Assembly: GCF_001646785.1 (NCBI RefSeq)
Contig: NZ_LRRH01000011.1
Coordinates: 1-64,000 of the forward strand
From: Rhodococcus phenolicus
GTDB lineage: Bacteria > Actinomycetota > Actinomycetes > Mycobacteriales > Mycobacteriaceae
Reading direction: 5' to 3'
Length of the DNA: 64,000 nt
How positions within the stretch are numbered: position 1 is the first letter of the stretch; each line of letters opens with the position of its first letter. The translations under genes and the position numbers were made by a program. The notes beneath the pieces are model-generated. The model saw only the letters and a list, made by a program, of their open reading frames with translations, ran no database searches and was not told the origin of the DNA. Of the stretch, positions 10,151 to 19,302 are shown piece by piece.

Positions 10151-12181
10151 TCAGTCCCGGAGGCGCGTGAGGGCCTTGCGCACGATCTCCGGATCGGTGG
10201 TCTCCCAGAACGCCGGTAGCGACGCCCTCAGGTAGCCGCCGTAGCGGGCCGTCGCCAGCCGCGGATCGAGAACCGCGACGACCCCACGGTCGCTGGTGCT
10301 GCGCAGCAGCCGGCCGACGCCCTGCGCGAGCAGCAACGCCGCATGGTTCGCGGCGACCGCGAGAAAACCGTTGCCGCCGCGGGATTCGACGGCGCGCTGC
10401 CGCGCGACGAGCAACGGGTCGTCGGGCCGCGGGAACGGGATGCGATCGATGATCACCAGGGACAGCGACGGCCCCGGAACATCGACACCCTGCCACAGCG
10501 ACAGCGTGCCGAACAGCGAGGTCGCCGCGTCCGCCGCGAACTGCTCGACGAGCGCGCCGGTCGTGTCGTCGCCCTGGCACAGCACCGGGGTGTCGAGCCG
10601 CTCCCGCACCGCCTCGGTGGCTGCCTTCGCCGCGCGCATCGAGGAGAACAGTCCGAGGGTGCGGCCCCCGGCGGCGGTGATCAGCTCGGTGATCTCGTCG
10701 ACGTACGCGGGGGACAGGCCGTCGCGTCCCGGTGTCGGCAGGTGCCTGGCGATGTACATGATCCCCGCCTTGGCGTGGTCGAACGGCGATCCGACGTCCA
10801 GTGCGTTCCACTTCAGGTCGCCGTCGTCGGACGGCGGTTCGGCACCGGATGCGGCCGCGGTGTCGCTGCGCGTCGGCGCCTGCGGAGGCAGTCCCCAGTT
10901 CACGGCGAGCCCGTCGAACGAGCCACCGACCGTCAACGTCGCCGACGTGAGCACGACCGTCGATTCACCGAACAACCGTGACCGCAGCAGCCCGCCGACG
11001 GACAGCGGGGCCATCCGCACCGTGCGGCGCACTGCCCCGCGGAACTCGTCGGCGGCGAACCACACCACGTCCTGACGCTTCGCCGGATCCGGCTCGTCGA
11101 AGGCCGTGAGCACCCGCACCGCGCCGTCGTGCACCTCGTCGACCTCGGCGACCGCCTGGGTGCGGGCCGCCGCGGCCTCCGCATCCATGCCCGGCTTGGC
11201 CGGACCGACGGCGGTGCGCAGCGCCCACGCGGCGTCGCGGACCGCCGCCAGCGCCGCCCCGGCGCCGTCGGGCAGAGTGTCCCAGCGGCCCGGCGGCAGT
11301 TCCTCGAGGAGCATCTCCCAGTTCTCGGCGGCGCCCTCGAGCTTGTCGACGTCCTCGTCCTCGGCGAGCTTCGCGCAGCGGCGCGCGGCCGCGGAGATCG
11401 TGCCGCCGGACAGTTCCGCGGTCGCGACTCCGGTCACCCGGTCGACGAGTTCATGTGCCTCGTCGATGACCACCGCGTCGTGCTCGGGCAGGATCGCGAT
11501 GCCGGTGATGGCGTCGATCGCGAGCAGGGCGTGGTTGGTGACGACGATGTCGACCTGCGAGGCTTCGGCGCGGGCGATCTCCGCGAAGCAGTCCTCGCCG
11601 ACGGGGCAGCGGGCCTTGCCGAGACATTCGCGGGCGGTGACGCTGACCTGTCTCCATGCCTGATCGGACACGCCGGGAGCCAGGTCGTCGCGGTCGCCGG
11701 TCCCGGTGCTCGACGACCATTCGGTGACTCGACGCACCTCCCGGCCGATCCGAGACAGCGCGAATGCGTCGAACAACTGCTCGCCGACCGGCGGTTCCTC
11801 CGCGAGTCCGGTATGAATCTTGTTGAGGCACAGATAGTTTCCGCGACCCTTCAGGATCGCGAAGCGTGGCCGCCGCCCGAGGGATTCGTGCAGGGCATCG
11901 GCCAGGCGCGGCAGGTCGCGGTCGACGAGCTGCCGCTGCAGCGCGATCGTCGCCGTCGAGACGATCACGGTGCGCCCCGTGCGGACGGCGTAGCGGATGC
12001 TCGGCACCAGATAGGCCAGCGACTTTCCGGTGCCGGTACCGGCCTGCACGGCCAGATGCTCACCGGTGTCGAGGCAGTGCGCGACCGCCGACGCCATCGT
12101 CAGCTGGTTGCGCCGCTCCGCACCGCCCAACGCGTGCACCGCGGTCCGGAGGAGTTCGGGGACGTCGGGGAGTTCTGGCAC
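10151..12181 (-). CDS. dinG: DinG-family ATP-dependent DNA helicase
   Basis: The GTG at 12181 gives 676 residues, near the length of M. tuberculosis Rv1329c. It is an XPD/DinG-like superfamily 2 helicase. Walker A AGTGTGKS is at about residues 48-55 and the DEAH box is in VIDEAHELVD. Between them lie four cysteines, one in the NYLCLNK segment and three in ECLGKARCPVGEDC, consistent with an iron-sulfur cluster. C-terminal motifs VIIDRIPFPRPDDP and QGVGRLLRS complete the helicase core. It probably resolves R-loops or G-quadruplex-type structures. It is convergent with glgP and followed by no clear hairpin. Confidence 0.93.
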   Translation of the reverse strand: MPELPDVPELLRTAVHALGGAERRNQLTMASAVAHCLDTGEHLAVQAGTGTGKSLAYLVPSIRYAVRTGRTVIVSTATIALQRQLVDRDLPRLADALHESLGRRPRFAILKGRGNYLCLNKIHTGLAEEPPVGEQLFDAFALSRIGREVRRVTEWSSSTGTGDRDDLAPGVSDQAWRQVSVTARECLGKARCPVGEDCFAEIARAEASQVDIVVTNHALLAIDAITGIAILPEHDAVVIDEAHELVDRVTGVATAELSGGTISAAARRCAKLAEDEDVDKLEGAAENWEMLLEELPPGRWDTLPDGAGAALAAVRDAAWALRTAVGPAKPGMDAEAAAARTQAVAEVDEVHDGAVRVLTAFDEPDPAKRQDVVWFAADEFRGAVRRTVRMAPLSVGGLLRSRLFGESTVVLTSATLTVGGSFDGLAVNWGLPPQAPTRSDTAAASGAEPPSDDGDLKWNALDVGSPFDHAKAGIMYIARHLPTPGRDGLSPAYVDEITELITAAGGRTLGLFSSMRAAKAATEAVRERLDTPVLCQGDDTTGALVEQFAADAATSLFGTLSLWQGVDVPGPSLSLVIIDRIPFPRPDDPLLVARQRAVESRGGNGFLAVAANHAALLLAQGVGRLLRSTSDRGVVAVLDPRLATARYGGYLRASLPAFWETTDPEIVRKALTRLRD

Positions 12182-12206
12182 CGAGCCAGGGTATCGGTCC
12201 CCACCG

Positions 12207-12785
12207 TCAGGTTCGTGCGCCGACCTGACCGACCAGTTCCACACCCGCGTCGCGCAGCCGCGTCAACGCCGCCCCGACCGTCGCGTCGGACACACCCGCG
12301 GTGTAGCGCAGCAGGACGCGGGTGGCGAAACCCGCCTCCACGGCATCGAGCGCGGTCGCGCGAACACAGTGATCGGTGGCGATGCCCGCCACGTCGACGG
12401 CGGTGACGCCGCGTTCGCGCAACCAGTCGGCGAGGGACTCGCCGGCCTCCCCGGCACCCTCGAATCCCGAATAGGCGGCCTCGAACGCGCCCTTGGAGAA
12501 CACCGCCTCGACCCGTTCGAAGTCCAGGGCCGGGTGGAACTCGGCGCCGGGCGTCCCGACCCGGCAGTGCGGCGGCCACGAATCGACGAAATCGGGTTCG
12601 TCCGAGAAATGGCCGCCCGGATCGATGTGATGGTCGCGGGTCGCCACCACGTGCGCGTACAGGTCGGTGGTCTCGGCGAGATAGCCGCTCAGGTCCGCCG
12701 CCACCGCGGCACCACCCGCGACCGCGAGCGCCCCGCCCTCGCAGAAGTCGTTCTGAACGTCGACGACGATCAGCGCGCGCGTCAT
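12207..12785 (-). CDS. pncA: Nicotinamidase
   Basis: A 192-residue isochorismatase-like hydrolase that deamidates nicotinamide to nicotinate. The ATG at 12785 has AGGAG eight bases upstream; a GTG at 12794 would overlap the pncB stop and leave no spacer. Catalytic Asp9 (VDVQNDF), Lys98 (FSKGAF) and Cys140 (ATDHC) are present, as are metal ligands in RDHHIDPGGHF. It is translated right behind pncB, so salvage of nicotinamide into NAD is organised as one operon. By homology it would activate pyrazinamide; that is inference. Confidence 0.95.
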   Translation of the reverse strand: MTRALIVVDVQNDFCEGGALAVAGGAAVAADLSGYLAETTDLYAHVVATRDHHIDPGGHFSDEPDFVDSWPPHCRVGTPGAEFHPALDFERVEAVFSKGAFEAAYSGFEGAGEAGESLADWLRERGVTAVDVAGIATDHCVRATALDAVEAGFATRVLLRYTAGVSDATVGAALTRLRDAGVELVGQVGART

Positions 12786-12790
12786 GGCAC

Positions 12791-14125
12791 TCACTCCTGA
12801 CCGGCGAAACGGGTGGGAACCGCCGGATCACCCTCGGACAACATCAGTCCCTCCCACGGCAGGCTCCCCAGGCCGGCCGCCAGGATCGCCCGGCTCTCCT
12901 CCAGGGTAGGAAGCCCCTCGACGCGTTCGCCACCGCGCATCAGCGGCACCATCAGCTCCGTGGGGGTGCCCTCACCGTCCGGCACCGGCACGTGCGCCGA
13001 GTGGATCACCTCTTCGGTGAGCGTGCCCGTCGGCCGGGCAAATCGCACCGCGCGCTTGGCGCCGCCCCGCGACTGCTTGTGCGCGCTGCGCTTCTCGACC
13101 GGGATGCCGTCGACCTCGACCAGCTTGAACACCATGCCGGCGGTCGGCGCGCCGGAACCGGTCACCACCGCCGTTCCGACGCCGTACACGTCGACCGGTT
13201 CGGCGCGCAGTCCCGCGATCGCGTACTCGTCGAGATCGCCGGACATCACGATCTTCGTGCCGGTCGCGCCCAGCGAATCGAGCTGCTCGCGGACCTGCCG
13301 GGCCAGCACCCCGAGATCACCGGAGTCGATACGGACCCCGCCCAGCTCCGGACCGGCGACCTCGATCGCGGTCCGCACCGCCGCGGTGATGTCGTAGGTG
13401 TCCACCAGCAGCGTCGTGCCCACCCCGAGGGTCTCGACCTGGCTGCGGAAGGCGGACTCCTCGTTGCGACCCGCCGCCGTCGTGTGCAGCAGCGTGAACG
13501 CGTGCGCGGCGGTGCCCGCCGCCGGGATCCCGTAACGCCGGGCGGCCTCGAGGTTCGACGTCGCATCGAATCCGGCCAGGTAGGCGGCGCGCGCGGCGGC
13601 GACGGCGGACTCCTCGTGGGTGCGGCGCGAACCCATCTCGATCACGGTGCGGCCGTCGGCGGCGCTGACCATGCGCGCGGCCGCCGACGCGATCGCGCTG
13701 TCGTGGTTGAGGATCGACAGCGCGAGGGTCTCGAGGAGCACACATTCGGCGAACGAGCCGCGCACCGACAGCACCGGCGAACCGGGGAAGTAGAAGTCAC
13801 CCTCGCGGTAGCCGTCGATGTCGCCGGAGAAACGGTAGGCGCGCAGCCACTCGACGGTCGACGGCGCCAGGAACTTGGAGACGACGTCCAGTTCGGCCTC
13901 ACCGAACCGGAACGAGGCGAGCGCGTCGAGCAGACGGCCGGTCCCGGCGACCACACCGTAGCGGCGCCCTGCGGGCAGGCGCCGCGCGAACACCTCGAAC
14001 GCGCACGGCCGATTCGCGGAACCGTCCGCGAGCGCGGCCTCGAGCATCGTCAGCTCGTACATGTCGGTGAACAGTGCGGTGCTCACGATGCCGGTGGTGT
14101 TCGAGTCATGAGGGTCTGCAGACAC
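12791..14125 (-). CDS. pncB: Nicotinate phosphoribosyltransferase
   Basis: A 444-residue enzyme converting nicotinate and PRPP to nicotinate mononucleotide. It begins with [12 protein letters not shown], the typical NAPRTase N-terminus, and has [21 protein letters not shown] and [11 protein letters not shown] in the phosphoribosyl-binding part. It is the orthologue of M. tuberculosis pncB1 (Rv1330c) by sequence and position, next to dinG and divergent from clpS. Operon with pncA, with six bases from stop to ATG. This pairing is notable because in M. tuberculosis pncA is at another locus. Confidence 0.95.
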   Translation of the reverse strand: MSADPHDSNTTGIVSTALFTDMYELTMLEAALADGSANRPCAFEVFARRLPAGRRYGVVAGTGRLLDALASFRFGEAELDVVSKFLAPSTVEWLRAYRFSGDIDGYREGDFYFPGSPVLSVRGSFAECVLLETLALSILNHDSAIASAAARMVSAADGRTVIEMGSRRTHEESAVAAARAAYLAGFDATSNLEAARRYGIPAAGTAAHAFTLLHTTAAGRNEESAFRSQVETLGVGTTLLVDTYDITAAVRTAIEVAGPELGGVRIDSGDLGVLARQVREQLDSLGATGTKIVMSGDLDEYAIAGLRAEPVDVYGVGTAVVTGSGAPTAGMVFKLVEVDGIPVEKRSAHKQSRGGAKRAVRFARPTGTLTEEVIHSAHVPVPDGEGTPTELMVPLMRGGERVEGLPTLEESRAILAAGLGSLPWEGLMLSEGDPAVPTRFAGQE

Positions 14126-14193
14126 CCGATCACTCTAGATTGCGGATCCCGAGGCGGGTTTTTCACCGCGCACGAACGCCGTACCCTGGACAC

Positions 14194-14529
14194 ATGGCGC
14201 CGTGTTCCACGACAACCCCGTTCGACGTCCCGGTGATGGCGGCAGGTCAGGCGATGCCCGCCGAAGCGGAGGTCGTCGAAGAGGTCGAGGCGGTGGACCG
14301 GCCCTGGGTGACGGTGGTGTGGGACGATCCCGTCAATCTCATGCACTACGTGACATTCATCTTCCAGAAGCTGTTCGGCTACAGCAAAGCCAAGGCCACC
14401 GAACTGATGCTCAAAGTGCACAATGAGGGCAAAGCGGTCGTCTCCAGTGGGTCGCGTGACAAGATGGAGCACGATGTCCAGCGCCTGCACGCGGCCGGCC
14501 TCTGGGCGACCATGCAGCGCGACGAATGA
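14194..14529 (+). CDS. clpS: ClpS adaptor for ClpAP/ClpCP protease
   Basis: The ATG at 14194 gives 111 residues, the expected ClpS length including a flexible acidic N-terminal tail of about 35 residues. The core [17 protein letters not shown] binds N-degron residues, and [18 protein letters not shown] matches the conserved ClpS helix. It delivers N-end-rule substrates to the Clp ATPase. First gene of a plus-strand run (clpS, DUF2017, P1 peptidase) in the same order as Rv1331-Rv1333, divergent from pncB. Confidence 0.94.
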   Translation: MAPCSTTTPFDVPVMAAGQAMPAEAEVVEEVEAVDRPWVTVVWDDPVNLMHYVTFIFQKLFGYSKAKATELMLKVHNEGKAVVSSGSRDKMEHDVQRLHAAGLWATMQRDE

Positions 14530-14554
14530 ACCCGAACAGGAGGATCCGGCCGAC

Positions 14555-15133
14555 GTGCGTCAGTGGAGCAGGAAGAACTCGCTCAGCGGAGTGAAACTGC
14601 GGTCCGAGATGGACGCGCACGAAGCGTCGGTCCTGCGATCCCTGGTCGCATCCGTGCTCGGCATGCTCGAGGAACGTTCCTCGCAGACCCCGCAGGACGA
14701 TCTCGCGGTCCTCACCGGGCTGCGCACCGGCAATTCGAGCCCACCCGACGTTCCTGCTCTCGCACGGCTGCTGCCGGACTTCCACCGGCCCGAGGCCGAC
14801 CACAACCAGCACCCCGACGACGAGACCGCCGACCTCAACGGCGCCCTGCGCAGCCTCCACGAACCGGACATCATCGACGCCAAACTCGCCGCCGGCGCGG
14901 TGATCCTGCGGACCGTCCCCGAATCCGGCGGCAAGGTCGTGCTCAACCCCGAGCAGGCCGAAGCCTGGTTGTACGGCCTCAACGACGTGCGCTTGGCGCT
15001 CGGCACCACCCTCGGCATCGACGCCGACACCCCCGACGCCCTCGACGACGACGATCCGCGCGCCCCGCACCTCGACGTCTACCACTGGCTCACGTGGATG
15101 CAGGACTCGCTGGTGCAGGCGCTGCTGCCGTGA
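14555..15133 (+). CDS. DUF2017 family protein
   Basis: The GTG at 14555, preceded by AGGAGG, yields 192 residues, the equivalent of Rv1332. The product is acidic, mostly helical and cytoplasmic, with no signal or membrane segment. Conserved stretches include EASVLRSLVASVLGML and WLYGLNDVRLALGT. DUF2017 has no assigned biochemical activity. Invariant placement after clpS suggests a link to Clp-dependent proteolysis, which is inference. The stop overlaps the next start (GTGA), so translation is coupled to the P1 peptidase. Confidence 0.85.
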   Translation: MRQWSRKNSLSGVKLRSEMDAHEASVLRSLVASVLGMLEERSSQTPQDDLAVLTGLRTGNSSPPDVPALARLLPDFHRPEADHNQHPDDETADLNGALRSLHEPDIIDAKLAAGAVILRTVPESGGKVVLNPEQAEAWLYGLNDVRLALGTTLGIDADTPDALDDDDPRAPHLDVYHWLTWMQDSLVQALLP

Positions 15134-16245
15134 GCCCGACGCTGACGCCGGGCCCCACGAACTCCCTCGCCGACATCGCCGGACTCCACGTCGGACACCA
15201 CCATCTGCTCGACGACGCCGTCACCGTGGCCGCACCCGGAGCGCCCGGCGCCGGCGCCGCCACCGGCTGCACCGTCGTACTCACCGACCGGGCCGCGGTC
15301 GCGGGCGTCGACGTTCGCGGCGGCGGTCCCGGAACCCGCGAAACAGACCTTCTCGATCCCAGCCATTCCGTGCAACGCGCCGACGCCGTGCTGCTCACCG
15401 GGGGCAGCGCATACGGCCTCGCCGCCGCGGACGGTGTGATGCGGTGGCTCGAGGAACACGGCCGCGGCATCGCGATGGGAGCCGGCGCTCCCGGCGAACC
15501 ACCCCTCGTCGTGCCGATCGTGCCGGGAGCGGTCATCTTCGACCTGCCGGTGGGGGACTGGTCGGCCCGTCCCACCGCCGACAGCGGATTCGCTGCCACC
15601 GCGGCCGCGGCCGGCGCGACCACCGTCCCGCGCGGATGCGTCGGCGCCGGCGTCGGCGCGCGCGCAGGAATCCTCAAGGGCGGGGTCGGGACCGCGAGCG
15701 TGCGCATCGGCGACGGTGCGGCGGCCGGGGCGACCGTCGCGGCGCTCGTCGTCGCGAACCCGGTCGGATCCGTCGTCGACCCGGAAACCGGTCTGCCCTG
15801 GGGACTGGGGCCGGGACGGGCGGCGGAGCTCGGGCTCACCGCGCCCGCCGCCGAGGACATCGAGGCCGGCCGGGCGCTCGGCGCCAAGGGCACCGTCCTG
15901 AACACCACCATCGGTGTCGTCGCGACGGACGCCCCGCTGACGAAGGCCGCCTGCCGCCGCGTCGCGGTCGCCGGGCACGACGGTCTGGCTCGCGCGATCC
16001 GGCCCGCTCACTCGCCGCTCGACGGGGACACTCTGTTCGCCCTGTCCACCGGCACCGCGAACCTTCCCGAGACCGGGCCGGTGCCCGACGCGTTCCCGGC
16101 CGAGCTGCCCGTGCTCGCCGCGGTGTGCGAGGCCGCGGCCGAGGTGGTGCAACGAGCGATCGTCGATGCGCTCCTCAGCGCGACGGGACTCGCCGGAATT
16201 CCGTCCTACCGCGACGTGTACTCCACCGCATTCACCCGGCGGTGA
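15130..16245 (+). CDS. P1-family (DmpA/S58-type) aminopeptidase
   Basis: The GTG at 15130 overlaps the DUF2017 stop by four bases and gives 371 residues. The family consists of self-cleaving N-terminal nucleophile hydrolases; the autocleavage site is most likely in the VLNTTIGVV segment, leaving a Thr nucleophile on the beta chain. Glycine-rich motifs TGGSAYGLAAADGVMRWLEE and GVGARAGILKGGVG are intact. It is the counterpart of Rv1333. In M. tuberculosis the next genes are mec, cysO and cysM; here the rhomboid gene follows after 47 bases. Confidence 0.88.
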   Translation: MSPTLTPGPTNSLADIAGLHVGHHHLLDDAVTVAAPGAPGAGAATGCTVVLTDRAAVAGVDVRGGGPGTRETDLLDPSHSVQRADAVLLTGGSAYGLAAADGVMRWLEEHGRGIAMGAGAPGEPPLVVPIVPGAVIFDLPVGDWSARPTADSGFAATAAAAGATTVPRGCVGAGVGARAGILKGGVGTASVRIGDGAAAGATVAALVVANPVGSVVDPETGLPWGLGPGRAAELGLTAPAAEDIEAGRALGAKGTVLNTTIGVVATDAPLTKAACRRVAVAGHDGLARAIRPAHSPLDGDTLFALSTGTANLPETGPVPDAFPAELPVLAAVCEAAAEVVQRAIVDALLSATGLAGIPSYRDVYSTAFTRR

Positions 16246-16292
16246 CCCCCGCGGGAGCAGCGCGCGGGCCGGGCACACAGCACAATGGAGCA

Positions 16293-16919
16293 ATGACCAC
16301 ACCGACCGGCATCGAAGCCGCGACCCGGCCGATCTGGCAACGCGCCGCCCTGTGGATCGGCGGCTTCGTCGCTCTGCTGTACGGCATCGAAGGCGTCGAC
16401 ACGGTGACCTCCGCGGACCTCGACGCGGCCGGCGTCGAACCTCGCACCGCCGACGGCCTGACCGGGGTGCTGTTCGCGCCGCTCCTGCACGACGGCTGGG
16501 GCCACCTGTCGGCCAACACCGTCCCCCTGCTGATCCTCGGTTTCCTCGTATTGCTGTCCGGGATCGGACGTGGCCTGGCCGCGACCGCGATCATCTGGGT
16601 CGTCGGGGGACTGGGAACCTGGCTGTTCGCCGGTTCCGGGTACATCCACGTCGGCGCGTCGGTGCTGGTGTTCGGCTGGCTGACCTATCTGATCGTCCGG
16701 GGCTGGTTCACCCGCCACACCGGGCAGATCGTCATCGGCATCGTGGTCCTGCTCGTCTACGGCAGCATGTTGTGGGGTGTGCTGCCCAGCGACCCGCGCG
16801 TGTCCTGGCAGGGCCACCTCTTCGGTGCGATCGGTGGTCTCCTCGCCGCCTGGATCCTCTCGGCCGACGCACGCAGGGCCCGCCGCGCAGGGGTCCCACC
16901 GGGCACGCTGCCACGCTGA
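16293..16919 (+). CDS. Rhomboid-family intramembrane protease
   Basis: The ATG at 16293 gives 208 residues with about six membrane helices, as in Rv1337. The candidate catalytic serine is in HVGASVLVFGW and the histidine in WQGHLFGAIGG; HLSANTVPLL supplies the conserved His-Asn of helix 2. The serine motif reads GASV where many rhomboids have GxSG, so activity is probable but not certain. It should cleave membrane-embedded substrates. In M. tuberculosis murI follows this gene; here a phosphodiesterase gene does. Confidence 0.85.
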   Translation: MTTPTGIEAATRPIWQRAALWIGGFVALLYGIEGVDTVTSADLDAAGVEPRTADGLTGVLFAPLLHDGWGHLSANTVPLLILGFLVLLSGIGRGLAATAIIWVVGGLGTWLFAGSGYIHVGASVLVFGWLTYLIVRGWFTRHTGQIVIGIVVLLVYGSMLWGVLPSDPRVSWQGHLFGAIGGLLAAWILSADARRARRAGVPPGTLPR

Positions 16920-17045
16920 CCTGAGACGGAGACAATCCGTTCATCACCGCGACCGCCACGTCACAACGTTCGTGTCACTGTGAGTTGCCGGCTCGTAATC
17001 GGGCTCTGCTTCATCGGGGACCTTCGACGTGGCAGCATGACCTCT

Positions 17046-17807
17046 ATGCGCATGACCGTTCTGGGCTGCTCGGGCAGTGTCGCCGGGCCCGATTCTCCCG
17101 CGTCGGGTTATCTGCTCACCGCTCCGGACACCCCGCCGCTGGTGATCGACTTCGGTCCCGGCGTCCTCGGCGCACTCCAACGGCACGCCGATCCCGGTGA
17201 AGTCTCCATTCTGCTCTCGCATCTGCACGCCGATCACTGCCTCGACATTCCCGGACTGCTCGTGTGGCGGCGCTACTCCCCGAACCGGCCGGAAGGGCGT
17301 GTCCCCCTGTACGGACCGAGCGACGCCGCGGTCAGGCTGGGAGTAGCCTCCGCCGAATGCGCCGGAGAGGTGGACGACCTGTCGGACACGCTCGACCTGA
17401 ACACCCTCACCGACGGTGGCGACTTCCGGTTCGGTGCGCTCACCGTGCAGCCCCGCCGCGTCAACCATCCGCCCGAGGCATACGGATTCCGGATCACCAG
17501 CGATTCCGGGCGCACCTTCGTCTACACCGGCGACACCGGCATGTGCGACGAGGTCGTCGAACTCGCGCGCGGCGCCGACGTGTTGCTCGCCGAAGCGTCG
17601 TGGACACACGATCCGGTCGCGCGCCCCGAGAACATGCATCTGTCCGGCACCGAAGCGGGACAGGTCGCCGCGCGCGCCGGCGTCGGTGAGCTGCTGCTCA
17701 CCCACATTCCGCCGTGGACGTCGCGCGAGGACGTCATCGCCGAAGCGAAAGAACAGTATTCGGGGCCGGTGCACGCCGTCTCCGCCGGGGACGTCTACCG
17801 CATCTGA
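17046..17807 (+). CDS. Metallo-beta-lactamase-fold phosphodiesterase (Rv1339 type)
   Basis: About 253 residues from the ATG at 17046 (alternatives at 17037 and 17052). The metal-binding motif SHLHADHCLD is intact, with further ligands in TGDTGMCDE and the C-terminal LLLTHIPPW. The sequence closely follows Rv1339, described as an atypical class II cyclic-AMP phosphodiesterase that also influences drug tolerance. Probable role: hydrolysis of cyclic nucleotides or a related phosphodiester. It is followed 21 bases later by rph, as in mycobacteria. Confidence 0.88.
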   Translation: MRMTVLGCSGSVAGPDSPASGYLLTAPDTPPLVIDFGPGVLGALQRHADPGEVSILLSHLHADHCLDIPGLLVWRRYSPNRPEGRVPLYGPSDAAVRLGVASAECAGEVDDLSDTLDLNTLTDGGDFRFGALTVQPRRVNHPPEAYGFRITSDSGRTFVYTGDTGMCDEVVELARGADVLLAEASWTHDPVARPENMHLSGTEAGQVAARAGVGELLLTHIPPWTSREDVIAEAKEQYSGPVHAVSAGDVYRI

Positions 17808-17828
17808 CCGATCGCCTAGGCTCGTCGG

Positions 17829-18617
17829 GTGACCACACGAGAAGACGGCAGGGCGGACGATCAGCTCCGCGACATCCGGATCACCCGAGGATTCACCAAC
17901 CACCCCGCAGGCTCGGTGCTCGTCGAATTCGGGCAGACCCGCGTCATGTGCACAGCGAGCGTCGAAGAGGGCGTGCCGCGCTGGCGCAAGGGCTCGGGCC
18001 TGGGCTGGCTCACCGCCGAATACGCGATGCTGCCCGCCGCGACCCACACCCGCAGCGGTCGCGAATCCGTCAAGGGCAAGGTCGGCGGGCGTACCCAGGA
18101 GATCAGCCGGCTCGTGGGCCGCTCGCTGCGCGCCTGCATCGACCTCGCGGCGATCGGTGAGAACACCATCGCACTCGACTGCGACGTCCTGCAGGCCGAC
18201 GGCGGAACCCGCACCGCGGCGATCACCGGCGCCTACGTCGCGCTGTGCGACGCGGTGACGTGGCTGCGTGCCGCGGGCCGGCTCGCGGACCCGCAGCCCA
18301 TCTCGTGCCAGATCGCCGCGGTCAGCGTCGGTGTGGTCGACGGCCGCATCCGGCTCGATCTGCCGTACGAGGAGGACTCGCGCGCCGAGGTCGACATGAA
18401 CGTCGTCGCCACCGAGACCGGCACCCTCGTCGAGATCCAGGGCACCGGTGAAGGCGCGACCTTCCCGCGCTCGACGCTCGACGGACTGCTCGATTCCGCG
18501 CTCGCCGGCATCGAGGAACTGTGCCGCATCCAGCGGGAAGTGCTCGCGCAGCCCTACCCGGGCGTGCTTCCGGAACCGGAGATCGTCGAGCCCGCGAAGA
18601 AGAAGTTCGGAGCCTGA
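17829..18617 (+). CDS. rph: Ribonuclease PH
   Basis: A 262-residue phosphorolytic 3'-5' exoribonuclease that trims tRNA precursors. GTG start. Conserved family stretches include [33 protein letters not shown] and [13 protein letters not shown]. Length is typical. It is the equivalent of rphA (Rv1340) and is followed one base after the stop by rdgB, so the two are almost certainly co-transcribed. Confidence 0.96.
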   Translation: MTTREDGRADDQLRDIRITRGFTNHPAGSVLVEFGQTRVMCTASVEEGVPRWRKGSGLGWLTAEYAMLPAATHTRSGRESVKGKVGGRTQEISRLVGRSLRACIDLAAIGENTIALDCDVLQADGGTRTAAITGAYVALCDAVTWLRAAGRLADPQPISCQIAAVSVGVVDGRIRLDLPYEEDSRAEVDMNVVATETGTLVEIQGTGEGATFPRSTLDGLLDSALAGIEELCRIQREVLAQPYPGVLPEPEIVEPAKKKFGA

Positions 18618-18618
18618 C

Positions 18619-19239
18619 GTGGCGGTGAAGGTGCTCGTCGCGAGCCGGAACGCGAAGAAGCTGCGCGAACTGCAGCGCGTCCTCGACCGCGCCGGAATCG
18701 ACGGTGTCGAGCTGATCGGTCTCGACGAGGTGCCGCCGTTCCCGGAAGCCCCCGAGACCGGCGCGACGTTCGAGGAGAACGCCGCGGCGAAGGCCCGCGA
18801 CGGTGTGCTCGCCACCGGTCTGGCGTGCGTCGCGGACGACTCCGGACTCGAGATCGACGCGCTCGGTGGCATGCCGGGGGTGCTGTCGGCGCGCTGGTCG
18901 GGCACCCACGGCAACGACGACGCGAACACCGCGCTGGTGCTCGCGCAGTTGGCGGACGTGCCCGACGAGCGCCGCGGAGGTGCCTTCGTATCGGCCTGTG
19001 CGCTGGCCGTTCCCGCCGGCAACGACGCATCGGTCACCGTCGTACGGGGTGAATGGCGCGGCACGATCGAGCGGGCGCCGCGCGGCACGAACGGTTTCGG
19101 CTACGACCCGATCTTCCGGCCGGAAGGCGAGGAACGCACCGCCGCCGAACTCAGTGCCGAGGAGAAGGACGCGGCATCGCATCGCGGACGCGCGCTCGCG
19201 CTGCTGGTACCGGCCCTCGAGGCGCTGAGCCGGGGCTGA
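18619..19239 (+). CDS. rdgB: RdgB/HAM1 non-canonical purine NTP pyrophosphatase
   Basis: About 206 residues from the GTG at 18619 (a GTG at 18625 is possible). The enzyme hydrolyses ITP, XTP and dITP to monophosphates and so cleans the nucleotide pool. Family motifs are VASRNAKKLRE, the TGATFEENAAAKA segment, ADDSGLEIDALGGMPG and GTNGFGYDPIF. Orthologue of Rv1341. The N-terminal overlap with the end of rph leaves no room for a separate promoter. Confidence 0.95.
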   Translation: MAVKVLVASRNAKKLRELQRVLDRAGIDGVELIGLDEVPPFPEAPETGATFEENAAAKARDGVLATGLACVADDSGLEIDALGGMPGVLSARWSGTHGNDDANTALVLAQLADVPDERRGGAFVSACALAVPAGNDASVTVVRGEWRGTIERAPRGTNGFGYDPIFRPEGEERTAAELSAEEKDAASHRGRALALLVPALEALSRG

Positions 19240-19256
19240 CCCCGGCACCGAACGCA

Positions 19257-19292
19257 GCCGCTCCCCACCCGGACGACCGGGAGGGGAGCGGC
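19257..19292. terminator. Bidirectional terminator
   Basis: A long hairpin with arms GCCGCTCCCC and complement, interrupted by one mismatch and closed by CCCGG-ACGA-CCGGG, with a T-rich tract after it. It separates convergent rdgB and the MFS gene. Confidence 0.8.
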
Positions 19293-19302
19293 GTTCGTTT
19301 CG

